A stretch of DNA of 62,194 nt, from assembly GCF_003226555.1 (NCBI RefSeq), contig NZ_QKQS01000024.1, positions 1-62,194 on the forward strand, in the 5' to 3' direction. Below the pieces are notes generated by a model. The model was given only the letters and a program-made list of their open reading frames with translations. It was not told where the DNA came from and did no database searches. Positions 1-10,130 of this stretch are shown here, piece by piece (positions within the stretch are counted from its first letter, which is position 1; each line of letters opens with the position of its first letter). The DNA comes from Rhodopseudomonas palustris (lineage in GTDB: Bacteria; Pseudomonadota; Alphaproteobacteria; Rhizobiales; Xanthobacteraceae). The position numbers and the translations under genes are program-made.

Positions 1-605
1 GCCTCCAGCCGGCCGCGAAGGAGATCTTCTCCGAGGCGGCGGCAAGCGACTGGCTCGCCCAGCCGCCGTCGGCGATGGTCGACGAGCGCCCTGTGGCCGC
101 GATCCATCAGGCGGTGCGCCGAGTGCTGCCGCCGCAGCAGGCCGCCGAGATCCTCGCCGATGCGGGACTGCGCACCGGCGACTACATCCTCGCCAACCGG
201 ATTCCGAAGCTGGCCCAGGCCGTGCTGAAGATCATGCCGGCCTCGATCGCCGCCAGAATGCTGACCAAGGCGATCACCGCGCATGCCTGGACCTTCGCCG
301 GTTCCGGCAGGTTCTCCGCGACCGCCGGCAAGACCGTGACATTCGAGATCGCCGCCAATCCGCTGTGCGCGGGGGAACACGCCGATCACAACGTCTGCGT
401 CTGGCACGCCTCCGTATTCCAACGGCTATTCCAGTCGCTGGTGTCGCCCTATACACGGGTCACCGAGACGGCGTGCGGCGCACATGGCGACAATTGCTGT
501 CGCTTCGTCGCGGATTGGACCTCGATTCCGGACGCCGCCAATATTTACGCCAGCCGGCGGTCAGAGCCGATCGCAGGCCAATCAGAAACCCTTTCCGCGC
601 GTTGA
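1..605 (+). CDS. bchJ: BchJ, 4-vinyl reductase (V4R) domain protein, 3' part
   Basis: Reading frame is open from base 3 to the TGA at 603-605 and runs off the left edge, so the N-terminus is missing here. The 200 visible residues hold the V4R domain: the MVDERPVAAIHQA segment, a YILANRIPKLAQ helix, HAWTFAGSG, and a Cys/His-rich tail (PLCAGEHADHNVCVWHA, then CGAHGDNCCRF) that fits small-molecule or metal binding. BchJ was first called the 8-vinyl reductase of bacteriochlorophyll synthesis; it is now thought to help handle protochlorophyllide intermediates rather than catalyse that reduction. It lies directly upstream of hemN. Its missing first 37 codons match the fragment at the right edge exactly in phase. 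Confidence 0.85.
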   Translation, partial: LQPAAKEIFSEAAASDWLAQPPSAMVDERPVAAIHQAVRRVLPPQQAAEILADAGLRTGDYILANRIPKLAQAVLKIMPASIAARMLTKAITAHAWTFAGSGRFSATAGKTVTFEIAANPLCAGEHADHNVCVWHASVFQRLFQSLVSPYTRVTETACGAHGDNCCRFVADWTSIPDAANIYASRRSEPIAGQSETLSAR

Positions 606-633
606 TCCGCGGGCGATGAGAGAGATCACGACG

Positions 634-1983
634 ATGTCGTCAGCCCTCGATAAATACGCCAAGAGCTCGGTGCCGCGCTACACCAGCTATCCGACCGCGC
701 CGCATTTCGCCAAGGACTTCCCGGAGTCGATCTATCGCGGCTGGCTCGCCCAGCTCGACACCGACGAGCCGATCTCGCTGTATCTGCACGTGCCGTTCTG
801 CAAGCAGATGTGCTGGTACTGCGGCTGCAACATGAAGCTTGCGGCGAAGTACGATCCGGTCGCCGACTATGTCGAGCACCTGATCGACGAGATCAATCTG
901 GTCGGCGACGCCCTGCCCGGCACCATGCCGGTGCGGCATCTGCATTTTGGCGGCGGCACCCCGACCGTAATCGATCCGCAGGACCTCGGCGCGGTGATGA
1001 CGCTGCTGCGCGAGCGGTTCGAATTCCTGCCCGACGCCGAGATCGCGATCGAAAGCGATCCGCGCACCCTGACCGAAGACATGGCCGCCAAGATCGGCGA
1101 GCTCGGCTTCACCCGCGCCAGCTTCGGCGTGCAGGAATTCGACCCGAAGGTACAGGAAGCGATCAACCGCATTCAGCCGCCCGAAATGGTCGCGCGCGCG
1201 ATGCAGCTATTCAAATCGGCCGGCGTCGAACGGATCAATTTCGACCTGATCTACGGCCTGCCCTATCAGACCGCCGAAGATCTGCGCCGCACCGTCGAAC
1301 AATGCGTCGAGATGAAGCCCGACCGGGTGGCGCTGTTCGGCTACGCCCATGTGCCGTGGGTCGCCAAGAACCAGCGGATGATCCCGGACGAGTCGTTGCC
1401 GAAGCCGGAGCTGCGCGCCACCCAGGCGGACACCGCCGCTGAAGCGCTGGTGAAGGGCGGCTATGTCCGGATCGGCATCGATCATTTCGCGCTGCCGGGC
1501 GACTCGCTCGCCGTTGCGTCCAAGACCGGCGAACTGCACCGCAACTTCCAGGGCTACACCGCCGACGCGGCGCAGACCCTGATCGGCCTCGGCGCCACCT
1601 CGATCGGTCGCACCCCGAGCGGCTACGTCCAGAACATCAGCGAGACCGGCGCCTGGGCGCGCGCTGTTGAGGCCGGCAAGATTCCGGTGGCGCGTGGTCA
1701 TGCTCTGACCCAGCAGGACAATCTGCGCGCGCACGTGATCGAACGGATCATGTGCGACGGCAAGGTCGACCTCGCCGCCGCCGGCAAGGCGTTCGGCTAC
1801 GACGAGGACTGGTACACGCCGGAGCAGGAGTCGCTCGCCGAACTGCAGCGCGACGGCGCGGTGGTCTGCAACGGCAGCAAGCTGACCCTGACGCCGGACG
1901 GCGTGCGGCTGTCGCGCGTGGTGGCGTCGGTGTTCGACACCTACCTGCGCAATTCGTCGGTCCGGCACTCGATCGCGGTCTGA
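634..1983 (+). CDS. hemN: Oxygen-independent coproporphyrinogen III oxidase (radical SAM)
   Basis: Converts coproporphyrinogen III to protoporphyrinogen IX without oxygen, feeding haem and bacteriochlorophyll synthesis in the cytoplasm. The 449-aa protein has the family N-terminus (SSVPRYTSYPTAPHF) and the HemN-type CxxxCxxCxC iron-sulfur motif at Cys56, 60, 63 and 65, followed by the GGGTP SAM-binding motif. Length is normal for HemN. I chose the ATG at 634, preceded by GAGAGA at about -10; an in-frame ATG at 616 is possible. It follows bchJ by 28 bases and probably shares its transcript, which fits anaerobic phototrophic growth. A strong terminator follows. Confidence 0.95.
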   Translation: MSSALDKYAKSSVPRYTSYPTAPHFAKDFPESIYRGWLAQLDTDEPISLYLHVPFCKQMCWYCGCNMKLAAKYDPVADYVEHLIDEINLVGDALPGTMPVRHLHFGGGTPTVIDPQDLGAVMTLLRERFEFLPDAEIAIESDPRTLTEDMAAKIGELGFTRASFGVQEFDPKVQEAINRIQPPEMVARAMQLFKSAGVERINFDLIYGLPYQTAEDLRRTVEQCVEMKPDRVALFGYAHVPWVAKNQRMIPDESLPKPELRATQADTAAEALVKGGYVRIGIDHFALPGDSLAVASKTGELHRNFQGYTADAAQTLIGLGATSIGRTPSGYVQNISETGAWARAVEAGKIPVARGHALTQQDNLRAHVIERIMCDGKVDLAAAGKAFGYDEDWYTPEQESLAELQRDGAVVCNGSKLTLTPDGVRLSRVVASVFDTYLRNSSVRHSIAV

Positions 1984-2009
1984 CCGACCTTACAGTCATA
2001 CCAACTAAC

Positions 2010-2035
2010 AAAATGCGCGCTTCGGCGCGCGTTTT
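2010..2035 (+). terminator. Rho-independent terminator after hemN
   Basis: AAAA-T-GCGCGC, TTCG loop, GCGCGC-G-TTTT: a perfect 6-bp GC stem extended by A/T pairs, 27 bases past the hemN stop. The flanking A and T runs would let it act in both directions. Confidence 0.9.
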
Positions 2036-2079
2036 GCGTTTTGACGCAGCTCAATTGCAAATCCGCTACCGGGTGGATT

Positions 2080-2097
2080 ATTACCGCCAACGGTAAT
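2080..2097 (+). promoter_or_regulatory. Candidate operator: ATTACCG-N4-CGGTAAT palindrome
   Basis: Perfect 7-bp inverted repeat with a 4-base spacer, 140 bases upstream of the small gene at 2237, in the 200-base region between the hemN terminator and that gene. A weak FixK-like box (TTGA-CGCAGC-TCAA) lies just upstream at 2041-2054. The binding factor is unknown. Confidence 0.45.
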
Positions 2098-2236
2098 GGA
2101 GCAGGCTTCAGTATCGTTACGGAGCTGCATCTTTAACGGAAACTACCACATCTAGCCGCCTAATCGCCGCGTGGTTCTCCCGTGAGGGTCGGCGACGTCG
2201 CAGCCCTCCACGATCGAACTCATCGAGGTACGTGCA

Positions 2237-2539
2237 ATGGCCCACAAACTCAAAGTCACCGACGACATGGTTGCCAAGGCCGCCGCTGCGTTCCGCGCCG
2301 CCTCCGGCAGCGAAATCTATTGTCTGCGCGCCGCGTTGGAAGCGGCACTCGCCAACCAGACGTTCTCGGTCGGCGACGAAGTCACCACCCAGGGCGGCGC
2401 CACCGGCATCATCCTGTCGATCAATGGTGACGAAGCGCAGATCTCCTGGTCGTGCCGCGGCAAGACCACGACCAAGCTCTCCGAGCTCGAGCACATCGAG
2501 CACGCCGAGTCGGTGCTGGTCGACAACCGCGCCGCCTGA
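2237..2539 (+). CDS. Hypothetical 100-aa protein, small beta-rich domain
   Basis: No family recognised with confidence. The first 45 residues look helical and Ala-rich; the second half (VGDEVTTQGGATGIILSINGD, ISWSCRGKTTTKLSELEHIE) reads like an SH3/KOW-type small barrel, as in proteins that bind nucleic acid or act as adaptors. One Cys in each half. Start ATG has GAGG at about -10. It stands alone between the hemN terminator and the palindrome-controlled VOC-hpaD operon, with its own long promoter region. Cytoplasmic by composition; no signal peptide. Confidence 0.75.
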   Translation: MAHKLKVTDDMVAKAAAAFRAASGSEIYCLRAALEAALANQTFSVGDEVTTQGGATGIILSINGDEAQISWSCRGKTTTKLSELEHIEHAESVLVDNRAA

Positions 2540-2643
2540 GACCCGGTGTTCCGCTGGTGCCGGCTGCTGCCGGCGCCGGCCTCGCCGATCGGCACGTTGC
2601 GCCGATGGCCGGATCGTTGATCCACGTCAACCTCCCGACTGAG

Positions 2644-2670
2644 GCGTTTGATCCAATGCGGATCAAACGC
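2644..2670 (+). promoter_or_regulatory. 27-bp perfect palindrome, operator of the VOC-hpaD operon
   Basis: Arms GCGTTTGATCC (2644-2654) and GGATCAAACGC (2660-2670) are perfect 11-bp inverted repeats around AATGC, ending 23 bases before the ATG at 2694. This position suits a repressor. The inner TTGATCC/GGATCAA resembles a FixK box but the half-site spacing is too wide. MarR- or GntR-type control of an aromatic catabolic operon is my inference. Confidence 0.65.
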
Positions 2671-2693
2671 ATCAAAACAATCGGGAGGACACC

Positions 2694-3236
2694 ATGCAGA
2701 TCCAACAGATCCATCACGTCGCCTATCGCTGCCGGGACGCCAAGGAAACCGCCGCATTCTACGGCCGGGTGATGGGAATGGAGCTGATCGGCGCGATCGC
2801 CGAAGACAGGGTGCCGTCGACCAAGGCGCCCGATCCCTACATGCACATCTTCCTCGACGCCGGCGCCGGCAACATCCTGGCGTTCTTCGAGCTGCCGAAC
2901 TCGCCGCCAATGGGGCGCGATCCCAACACGCCGGACTGGGTCCAGCACATCGCGTTTCAGGTCGATGGCGTCGATGCGCTGATGGCGGCCAAGCAGCGCG
3001 CCGAGGCCGACGGGCTCGACGTGGTCGGCCCGACCGATCACACCATTTTCAAATCGATCTACTTCCGCGATCCGAACGGTCACCGGCTCGAAGTCGCCGC
3101 CTGGACCGCGACGCCGGATCAGCTCGCGCAGATGAAGAGCGTCGCCCACGCCATGGTCGACGAATGGGCGGAGACCAAGAAGCCGCCGCGTCACACTGCA
3201 TGGCTGCACCAGAAGGAATTCGCCGACGCCGAATAG
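2694..3236 (+). CDS. VOC-fold (glyoxalase/extradiol dioxygenase superfamily) protein
   Basis: 180 aa with two paired beta-alpha-beta-beta-beta modules. Candidate metal ligands are His7/8 in the opening IQQIHHVAYRC, a His in WVQHIAFQVD and the Glu in GHRLEVAAW. The FRDPNGHRLE segment is a standard VOC signature. The substrate cannot be read from the sequence; pairing with the ring-cleaving enzyme just downstream (26 bases apart, same strand) suggests a step in aromatic-acid breakdown. Start ATG is preceded by GGGAGG. Cytoplasmic. Confidence 0.85.
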   Translation: MQIQQIHHVAYRCRDAKETAAFYGRVMGMELIGAIAEDRVPSTKAPDPYMHIFLDAGAGNILAFFELPNSPPMGRDPNTPDWVQHIAFQVDGVDALMAAKQRAEADGLDVVGPTDHTIFKSIYFRDPNGHRLEVAAWTATPDQLAQMKSVAHAMVDEWAETKKPPRHTAWLHQKEFADAE

Positions 3237-3262
3237 CACCAGCACGTCTCGGGAGTTGCACG

Positions 3263-4114
3263 ATGAGCAAGCTGGTGCTTGCGGCCAAGGTCAGTCACGT
3301 CCCCTCGCTGATGCTGTCGGAGATCTCCGACAGCCCTCTCCATTCAGCGCGCGCCGGCGCTGTCACGGCACTGCGCGAACTCGGCCGCCGCGCCAGGATA
3401 CGCGAGGTCACCACCTTCGTGGTGTTCGATACGCACTGGCTGTCGAATTTCGGCTACCACATCAACGCCAATACGCAGCATCGCGGCTCGTTCACCAGCC
3501 ACGAAGCGCCGCATATGATTCAGGATCTGCGCTACGATCTTCCCGGCGATCCGGCGTTGGCGCAGGCGATCGCTGCAGAAGCGCAGGGCCATGGACTGAA
3601 CGTGCTGGCGCATCAAGTCCCGTCGCTCGGGCTCGAATACGGCACCATCGTGCCGATGCATTATCTCAATCCCGACGGTTGGGCGAAGGTAGTGTCGATC
3701 GCCTCGCCGCTGTTCACCTCGATCGAGGAGAGCCGCATCCTCGGCGAAGCGACACGGCGTGCGATCGAAGCCTCGGACGAACGGGTGGCGATTCTGGCAT
3801 CGGGCTCGCTGTCGCATCGGCTGTGGCCGAACAAGGATCTCGGCCCCGACGCCTGGACCACGATTGCCAGCGAGTTCAACCGTCAGGTCGATCTGCGGGT
3901 GCTCGAGCTCTGGCAGGCGCGGCGCTACCGCGAGTTCACCGCGATGCTTCCGGACTATGCGGTGAAGTGCAACGGCGAAGGCGGCATGGCCGATACCGTG
4001 ATGCTGTTCGCAGCGCTCGGATGGGACGATTACACAGGCGAAGCGGAGCAGTTGTGCGATTATTTCCCGTCGAGCGGGAGCGGTCAGGTCAATGTCGAGT
4101 TTCATGTAAGTTAA
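3263..4114 (+). CDS. hpaD: Class III extradiol dioxygenase, homoprotocatechuate 2,3-dioxygenase type
   Basis: A 283-aa LigB-fold Fe(II) enzyme. The protein follows the E. coli HpaD/HpcB pattern from end to end as I recall it: KVSHVPSLMLSE, VVFDTHWL, the SLGLEYGTIVPMHYLN block, LASGSLSHRLW, and YFPSSGSGQVNVEFH at the C-terminus. His12 (SHVPS) and His in FDTHW are the likely iron ligands. The expected reaction is ring opening of 3,4-dihydroxyphenylacetate; a related catechol is possible since the remaining hpa genes are not nearby. GGGAG sits 7 bases before the ATG. It is cotranscribed with the VOC gene. Confidence 0.85.
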   Translation: MSKLVLAAKVSHVPSLMLSEISDSPLHSARAGAVTALRELGRRARIREVTTFVVFDTHWLSNFGYHINANTQHRGSFTSHEAPHMIQDLRYDLPGDPALAQAIAAEAQGHGLNVLAHQVPSLGLEYGTIVPMHYLNPDGWAKVVSIASPLFTSIEESRILGEATRRAIEASDERVAILASGSLSHRLWPNKDLGPDAWTTIASEFNRQVDLRVLELWQARRYREFTAMLPDYAVKCNGEGGMADTVMLFAALGWDDYTGEAEQLCDYFPSSGSGQVNVEFHVS

Positions 4115-4220
4115 TTTGCAGGTGTATTCGGCTCGCATTACCACCGAGACGCCTTGACAAAACGGCTCGCTACCTGCGGAATCGCCCGCGATGGGACGCT
4201 CCCCAAGCCGCGGGACATGC

Positions 4221-4946
4221 ATGACCGGAGTACGACAGCTGGGAATGCTTCAGCTCGCGATCCTGATCGGGATCGCGGCGCCGTCTTCGCGCGCCCAGGC
4301 GCAATGGTGGTCGAACAAGGAGCCGGTCGACTACGAGGACTGCGTCGCCAAAGGTGAAGCCAACGCGACCACGCCCGACGCCAAGTCCACGCTGCAATCG
4401 CATTGCGACGCCAAGTTCGCCGGGCGGCGCAAACCGGGCGGCGGCTACAGCTATTACGACTTCATGCAGAATCGCAGTTTCGACATCGCCGGACCTAACC
4501 CGACGACCGAGGAACTACGCAAGATCGACGAGGCTTATACGGCGTATCTCGACGAGCGCCGCCGCAAGATGATCGCGGCGGCCTTTGCGGCCAAGCAGCA
4601 GCAGATCGCAGCGCTGCAGCAGCAACAGCAAGAACAACGGCAGGCGATCAAGTCTCCACCGCTGCCTAGACCACGACCGGTGGCGGGCAAGCCAGACGTG
4701 ACGACCGAAAAGCCGCAGGCTGACCAATCCGCGACCGACAAGCCGAAACCGCGCGCCGCGGCCGACCGGGCGAAAGCACGAACCGACAAACGCCAGGCCG
4801 CGCGCCGACGAACGCCGGACCCACCGCGCTATGCCTGCGGCAGCAATGATCCGGTGTCCTGCGGGCTGACGCAGCTATCGGCTGGCTTCAGCGCGGTGAA
4901 GACCTCGCTGTTCGGCGCCTCGACCGCGAACGCCCCGCGCCGCTGA
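4221..4946 (+). CDS. Exported Gln/Pro/Lys-rich hypothetical protein
   Basis: 241 aa beginning with a signal peptide (hydrophobic core LQLAILIGIAA, likely cleavage after SSRAQA). The mature part has a short Cys-containing N-terminal domain (YEDCVAKGEA, LQSHCDAKF), a Gln-rich coiled coil (QQQQIAALQQQQQ around residues 130-145) and a low-complexity Pro/Lys/Arg linker before a C-terminal segment with two Cys (YACGSNDPVSCGL). Not a family I recognise. A TTGACA -35-like element lies about 65 bases upstream, at 4155. Periplasmic location is inferred. Confidence 0.8.
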   Translation: MTGVRQLGMLQLAILIGIAAPSSRAQAQWWSNKEPVDYEDCVAKGEANATTPDAKSTLQSHCDAKFAGRRKPGGGYSYYDFMQNRSFDIAGPNPTTEELRKIDEAYTAYLDERRRKMIAAAFAAKQQQIAALQQQQQEQRQAIKSPPLPRPRPVAGKPDVTTEKPQADQSATDKPKPRAAADRAKARTDKRQAARRRTPDPPRYACGSNDPVSCGLTQLSAGFSAVKTSLFGASTANAPRR

Positions 4947-4959
4947 GCGGCGGGTTCGC

Positions 4960-5235
4960 CTAGCGGCCGGAGCGCTGGATCACATCCATCAGTTCTGCGA
5001 TTTTCTGGCGCTGATCAGCCTTGTCACCACTCGCGATCGCATGCTCGACGCAATGCGCGACGTGGTCCTTCAGCACTTCTTCCTCCACCCGCCGCAGCGC
5101 GGCGCGGACCGCTGAGATTTGGGTGACGATGTCGATGCAGTAGCGCCCCTCCTCCACCATCTTGGAGATACCGCGCACCTGCCCCTCGATCCGTCCCAGC
5201 CGTTTTTGACACGACGCCTTGATGTCTTTGTGCAT
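4960..5235 (-). CDS. csoR: CsoR-type Cu(I)-sensing repressor (DUF156)
   Basis: 91-aa all-helical repressor. Cys33, His58 and Cys62 have the same spacing (25 and 4) as the Cys-His-Cys Cu(I) site of CsoR, and Tyr32 fits the second-shell residue. FrmR-type formaldehyde sensors and RcnR-type nickel sensors use other ligand sets, so copper is the best call. Divergent from the copper ATPase with about 50 bases between starts, where an ATACC-N7-GGTAT repeat sits. Copper binding should release the operator and induce the ATPase. Confidence 0.9.
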   Translation of the reverse strand: MHKDIKASCQKRLGRIEGQVRGISKMVEEGRYCIDIVTQISAVRAALRRVEEEVLKDHVAHCVEHAIASGDKADQRQKIAELMDVIQRSGR

Positions 5236-5244
5236 GCCGGATAT

Positions 5245-5261
5245 ATACCCCTACACGGTAT
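5245..5261 (+). promoter_or_regulatory. Probable CsoR operator (ATACC-N7-GGTAT)
   Basis: Inverted repeat with a C-rich centre (CCTACAC) between divergent csoR and the copper ATPase, starting 10 bases from the csoR start codon. TACC...GGTA ends with a G/C-tract spacer are typical of CsoR/RcnR operators. Confidence 0.7.
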
Positions 5262-5286
5262 GGGTTACAAGCGCCAGGGTGACGCG

Positions 5287-8187
<2,901 letters not shown>

Positions 8188-8225
8188 CGGCGGCGCGGTT
8201 GCGACTAAGAGCCGCCTGCGTCCAG

Positions 8226-8239
8226 TTGATCTAACGCAA
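8226..8239 (+). promoter_or_regulatory. FixK/FNR-type box, TTGATCTAACGCAA
   Basis: Fits TTG(A/C)-N6-(T/G)CAA, the rhizobial FixK2 consensus. It lies 90 bases upstream of the hemerythrin start, a suitable distance for activation of an oxygen-related gene. Confidence 0.55.
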
Positions 8240-8328
8240 GGATTGGCGGTCGATTGGACGTATTTTGCGGTCGCGAAGGTTTGCTGCAAATCGCTGCGTA
8301 TTTGCGGATAGCGACATCGAGGTCGGCC

Positions 8329-8916
8329 ATGTCACGAATCATTGAATTGCTGAACGAAGAGCACCGCAACATCGCGCGCCTGCTCGACGTGCTCGAACAA
8401 GAGCTCAGCGTGTTCGATCGCCGCGAACGTCCCGACTACGAAATTTTCCAGGCGATCATCCAGTACTTCAAGGAGTACCCGGAGGCCTGCCATCATCCGA
8501 AGGAAGACGTCGTCTACCGCATCCTCAAGGAGCGCAATCCGGCGGTGGCCGGGACTGTCGGCGACATCGAGAAGGAGCACGAGCTGGAAGTCGACCGGCT
8601 GGCGCACTTCGCCAAGGTCGTGGACGACGTGCTCGCCGATCAGGAACTGCCGCGCCAGACCTTCCACGCCGCAGCGCGCGACTTCATCGAGCATCAGCGC
8701 CGCCACATGCTGAAGGAAGAGCAACTGCTGTTCCCCGCCGCGCTCGAAACCCTCACCCCCGAAGACTGGGCCAAGATCGACTCGCGGATCGACGACCGGA
8801 AAGATCCGATGTTCGACGGTGAGATCGCCAGCAAATTCCAGAATCTCTATGCGACCATTCTGCGCTGGGAGCAGGAGACCGAAGCCGAGCGCAGCAAGGC
8901 ACCGGCGCGCGCCTGA
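8329..8916 (+). CDS. Hemerythrin HHE domain protein
   Basis: 195-aa cytoplasmic helical bundle with the diiron ligand pattern: NEEHRNIARLL, CHHPKEDVVY, EKEHELEVDRL and HMLKEEQLLFP supply the His and Glu residues. Such proteins bind oxygen or NO, or buffer iron. A C-terminal extension of about 45 residues ends in a charged coil. Start ATG has GAGG about 10 bases upstream. The FixK-type box ahead of it suggests induction at low oxygen. Confidence 0.9.
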   Translation: MSRIIELLNEEHRNIARLLDVLEQELSVFDRRERPDYEIFQAIIQYFKEYPEACHHPKEDVVYRILKERNPAVAGTVGDIEKEHELEVDRLAHFAKVVDDVLADQELPRQTFHAAARDFIEHQRRHMLKEEQLLFPAALETLTPEDWAKIDSRIDDRKDPMFDGEIASKFQNLYATILRWEQETEAERSKAPARA

Positions 8917-8926
8917 TCGGCGCGGC

Positions 8927-8954
8927 GGTCCGCGGCGCAAGGTGCCCGCGGACC
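8927..8954. terminator. Hairpin between convergent hemerythrin and queD
   Basis: Perfect 9-bp stem (GGTCCGCGG / CCGCGGACC) with a 10-base loop, in the 66-base gap between convergent genes. No T run, so termination efficiency is uncertain. Confidence 0.55.
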
Positions 8955-8982
8955 AGACTGATCGGGCAGCCGGAGCTTTAGG

Positions 8983-9345
8983 TCAGTCGTCTTCGCCGGC
9001 GTAGTCGGCCCAGCAATCCGAGGTCTCGTACACCCGCACGCCGGAAAGCTGCGGCAGGTCCGGTTTGGTCCGGCGCCAGATCCACACCGCGATGTTCTCT
9101 GCGGTCGGGTTCTCCAGCCCCTCGATGTCGTTGAGACAATAATGGTCGAGTCGCTTCAACAGCGGCCCGAACACCGCCTCGATCTCGAAGAAATCCAGCA
9201 CGAAGCCGGTGTCCGGATTGACCGGGCCGGTGAGCTCCAGCTCGACCCGATAGGAATGCCCATGCATCCGCTTGCAGCGGTGGGTTGCCGGGACATTGGG
9301 CAAATAATGGGCGGCTTCGAAGCGGAACGCTTGGGTGATCTTCAT
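8983..9345 (-). CDS. queD: 6-carboxytetrahydropterin synthase (QueD/PTPS family)
   Basis: 120 aa, normal length for QueD. Zinc ligands His13 (FEAAHYL), His28 and His30 (MHGHSY) and the catalytic Cys24 are present, with the FVLDFFEIE and NPTAENIAVWIW family segments. It makes 6-carboxy-5,6,7,8-tetrahydropterin from dihydroneopterin triphosphate in queuosine/7-deazapurine synthesis. No other que gene lies in the window, so the role rests on the family. The open frame extends 40 codons upstream, but that part is not conserved-looking; the ATG at 9345 opens with the usual MKITQAFRFEAAH. Confidence 0.9.
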   Translation of the reverse strand: MKITQAFRFEAAHYLPNVPATHRCKRMHGHSYRVELELTGPVNPDTGFVLDFFEIEAVFGPLLKRLDHYCLNDIEGLENPTAENIAVWIWRRTKPDLPQLSGVRVYETSDCWADYAGEDD

Positions 9346-9515
9346 CGGTTTCGGGGGTTGGGCGGCCGGTGCCGGCCGGAACATCGGCGGACCTATATAA
9401 GAGCGGCAGCCGCATTTAAAGCCGCTATGCCCGCAAAACTGCCTGCGGGCAAGTCCACCCACCACACAGCCGCCCCGCCGCCAGGTGGCAATCGAGCCGT
9501 CCGCTGCCCTGCCGG

Positions 9516-9542
9516 CGGAGGCGCCCGCACCGGGCGCCTCCG
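9516..9542 (-). terminator. Strong hairpin after the histone-like gene
   Basis: Perfect 12-bp stem (CGGAGGCGCCCG / CGGGCGCCTCCG) with a 3-base loop, starting 6 bases beyond the stop codon on the minus strand. No T run follows. Confidence 0.65.
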
Positions 9543-9548
9543 GAGCAG

Positions 9549-9758
9549 TTACTTCTTGGCCTTCTTGGCTTTCTTCGCCTTCTTGGCCGTCTTAGCCGCC
9601 TTCGGCGCCTTCTTCACGGTCTTCTTGGTCGCCTTCTTCGTCGCTTTCTTGGCGGCCTTCTTCGTCGCCTTCTTCGTGACCTTCTTGGCGGCCTTCTTCA
9701 CCGTCTTGGCCTTCTTGGCCTTGGCGACGGTCTTCGCCTTCTTGGCTTTCTTCGCCAT
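9549..9758 (-). CDS. Histone H1-like Lys/Ala-rich DNA-binding protein
   Basis: 69 aa made almost only of Lys, Ala, Thr and Val in AKKA/TKKA-type repeats, like the C-terminal tail of eukaryotic H1, AlgP or chlamydial Hc proteins. Expected to bind DNA without sequence specificity and compact the nucleoid. There is no folded domain. The coding strand is correspondingly repetitive, so copy number may vary between strains. GAGAGG lies a few bases before the ATG, and a strong hairpin follows the stop. A real gene rather than chance, because start, SD and terminator all fit. Confidence 0.85.
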   Translation of the reverse strand: MAKKAKKAKTVAKAKKAKTVKKAAKKVTKKATKKAAKKATKKATKKTVKKAPKAAKTAKKAKKAKKAKK

Positions 9759-10130
9759 CTCGTCCTCTCGAGCTGATGGATACTAACTCCACACGAGACG
9801 GGACCGGGCTCGCCGATCTTGCAACCGCCTCTATTTTGATCCGAACAGATTCGCTGCCGCTTCTATCGGCTGACGAAGATATTTCGCGTTGTTATCCACA
9901 ATTGTTCGCTCATTCCGCGCACAACTCAACGTTAACGCGAAGTAAATGGCCGCTGTCACGCAATGCTGCGGCGCCGTTCACTGTTTCAAAACCAACTCGT
10001 ATTTTTGCGAAGCATGATCAGATTCCGTTAAACGCTCACGGCGCACCCTCCGCTGAACTTTGGGAGTAGTCATGGGCGGACGGCAGATAACAATCGGGGG
10101 TTGGGTGGCCTCCATCGAGCGGAGGCGCGC
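9759..10130. other. AT-richer intergenic region with DnaA box and CtrA-like site
   Basis: 372 bases between divergent histone-like and diguanylate cyclase genes. A consensus DnaA box TTATCCACA lies at 9892-9900 and a TTAA-N7-TAAA site (near the CtrA consensus TTAA-N7-TTAA) at 9932-9946. No open frame looks coding. One DnaA box does not make an origin; cell-cycle control of a flanking gene is the more modest reading. Confidence 0.5.

Noticed and set aside
2644-2670. TTGATCC...GGATCAA as a FixK/FNR box
   Set aside because: The half-sites are separated by nine bases instead of four, and the perfect symmetry extends beyond them, so it is better read as an operator for another dimeric regulator.
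4590-4650. CAG-rich tract as a possible CRISPR or microsatellite locus
   Set aside because: It encodes a Gln-rich coiled coil in frame within a gene. No CRISPR array with regular repeats and spacers is visible anywhere in the window.
9892-9900. DnaA box as evidence for a replication origin
   Set aside because: A single box without a cluster, AT-rich unwinding element or replication gene nearby; it does not explain the circular ends.
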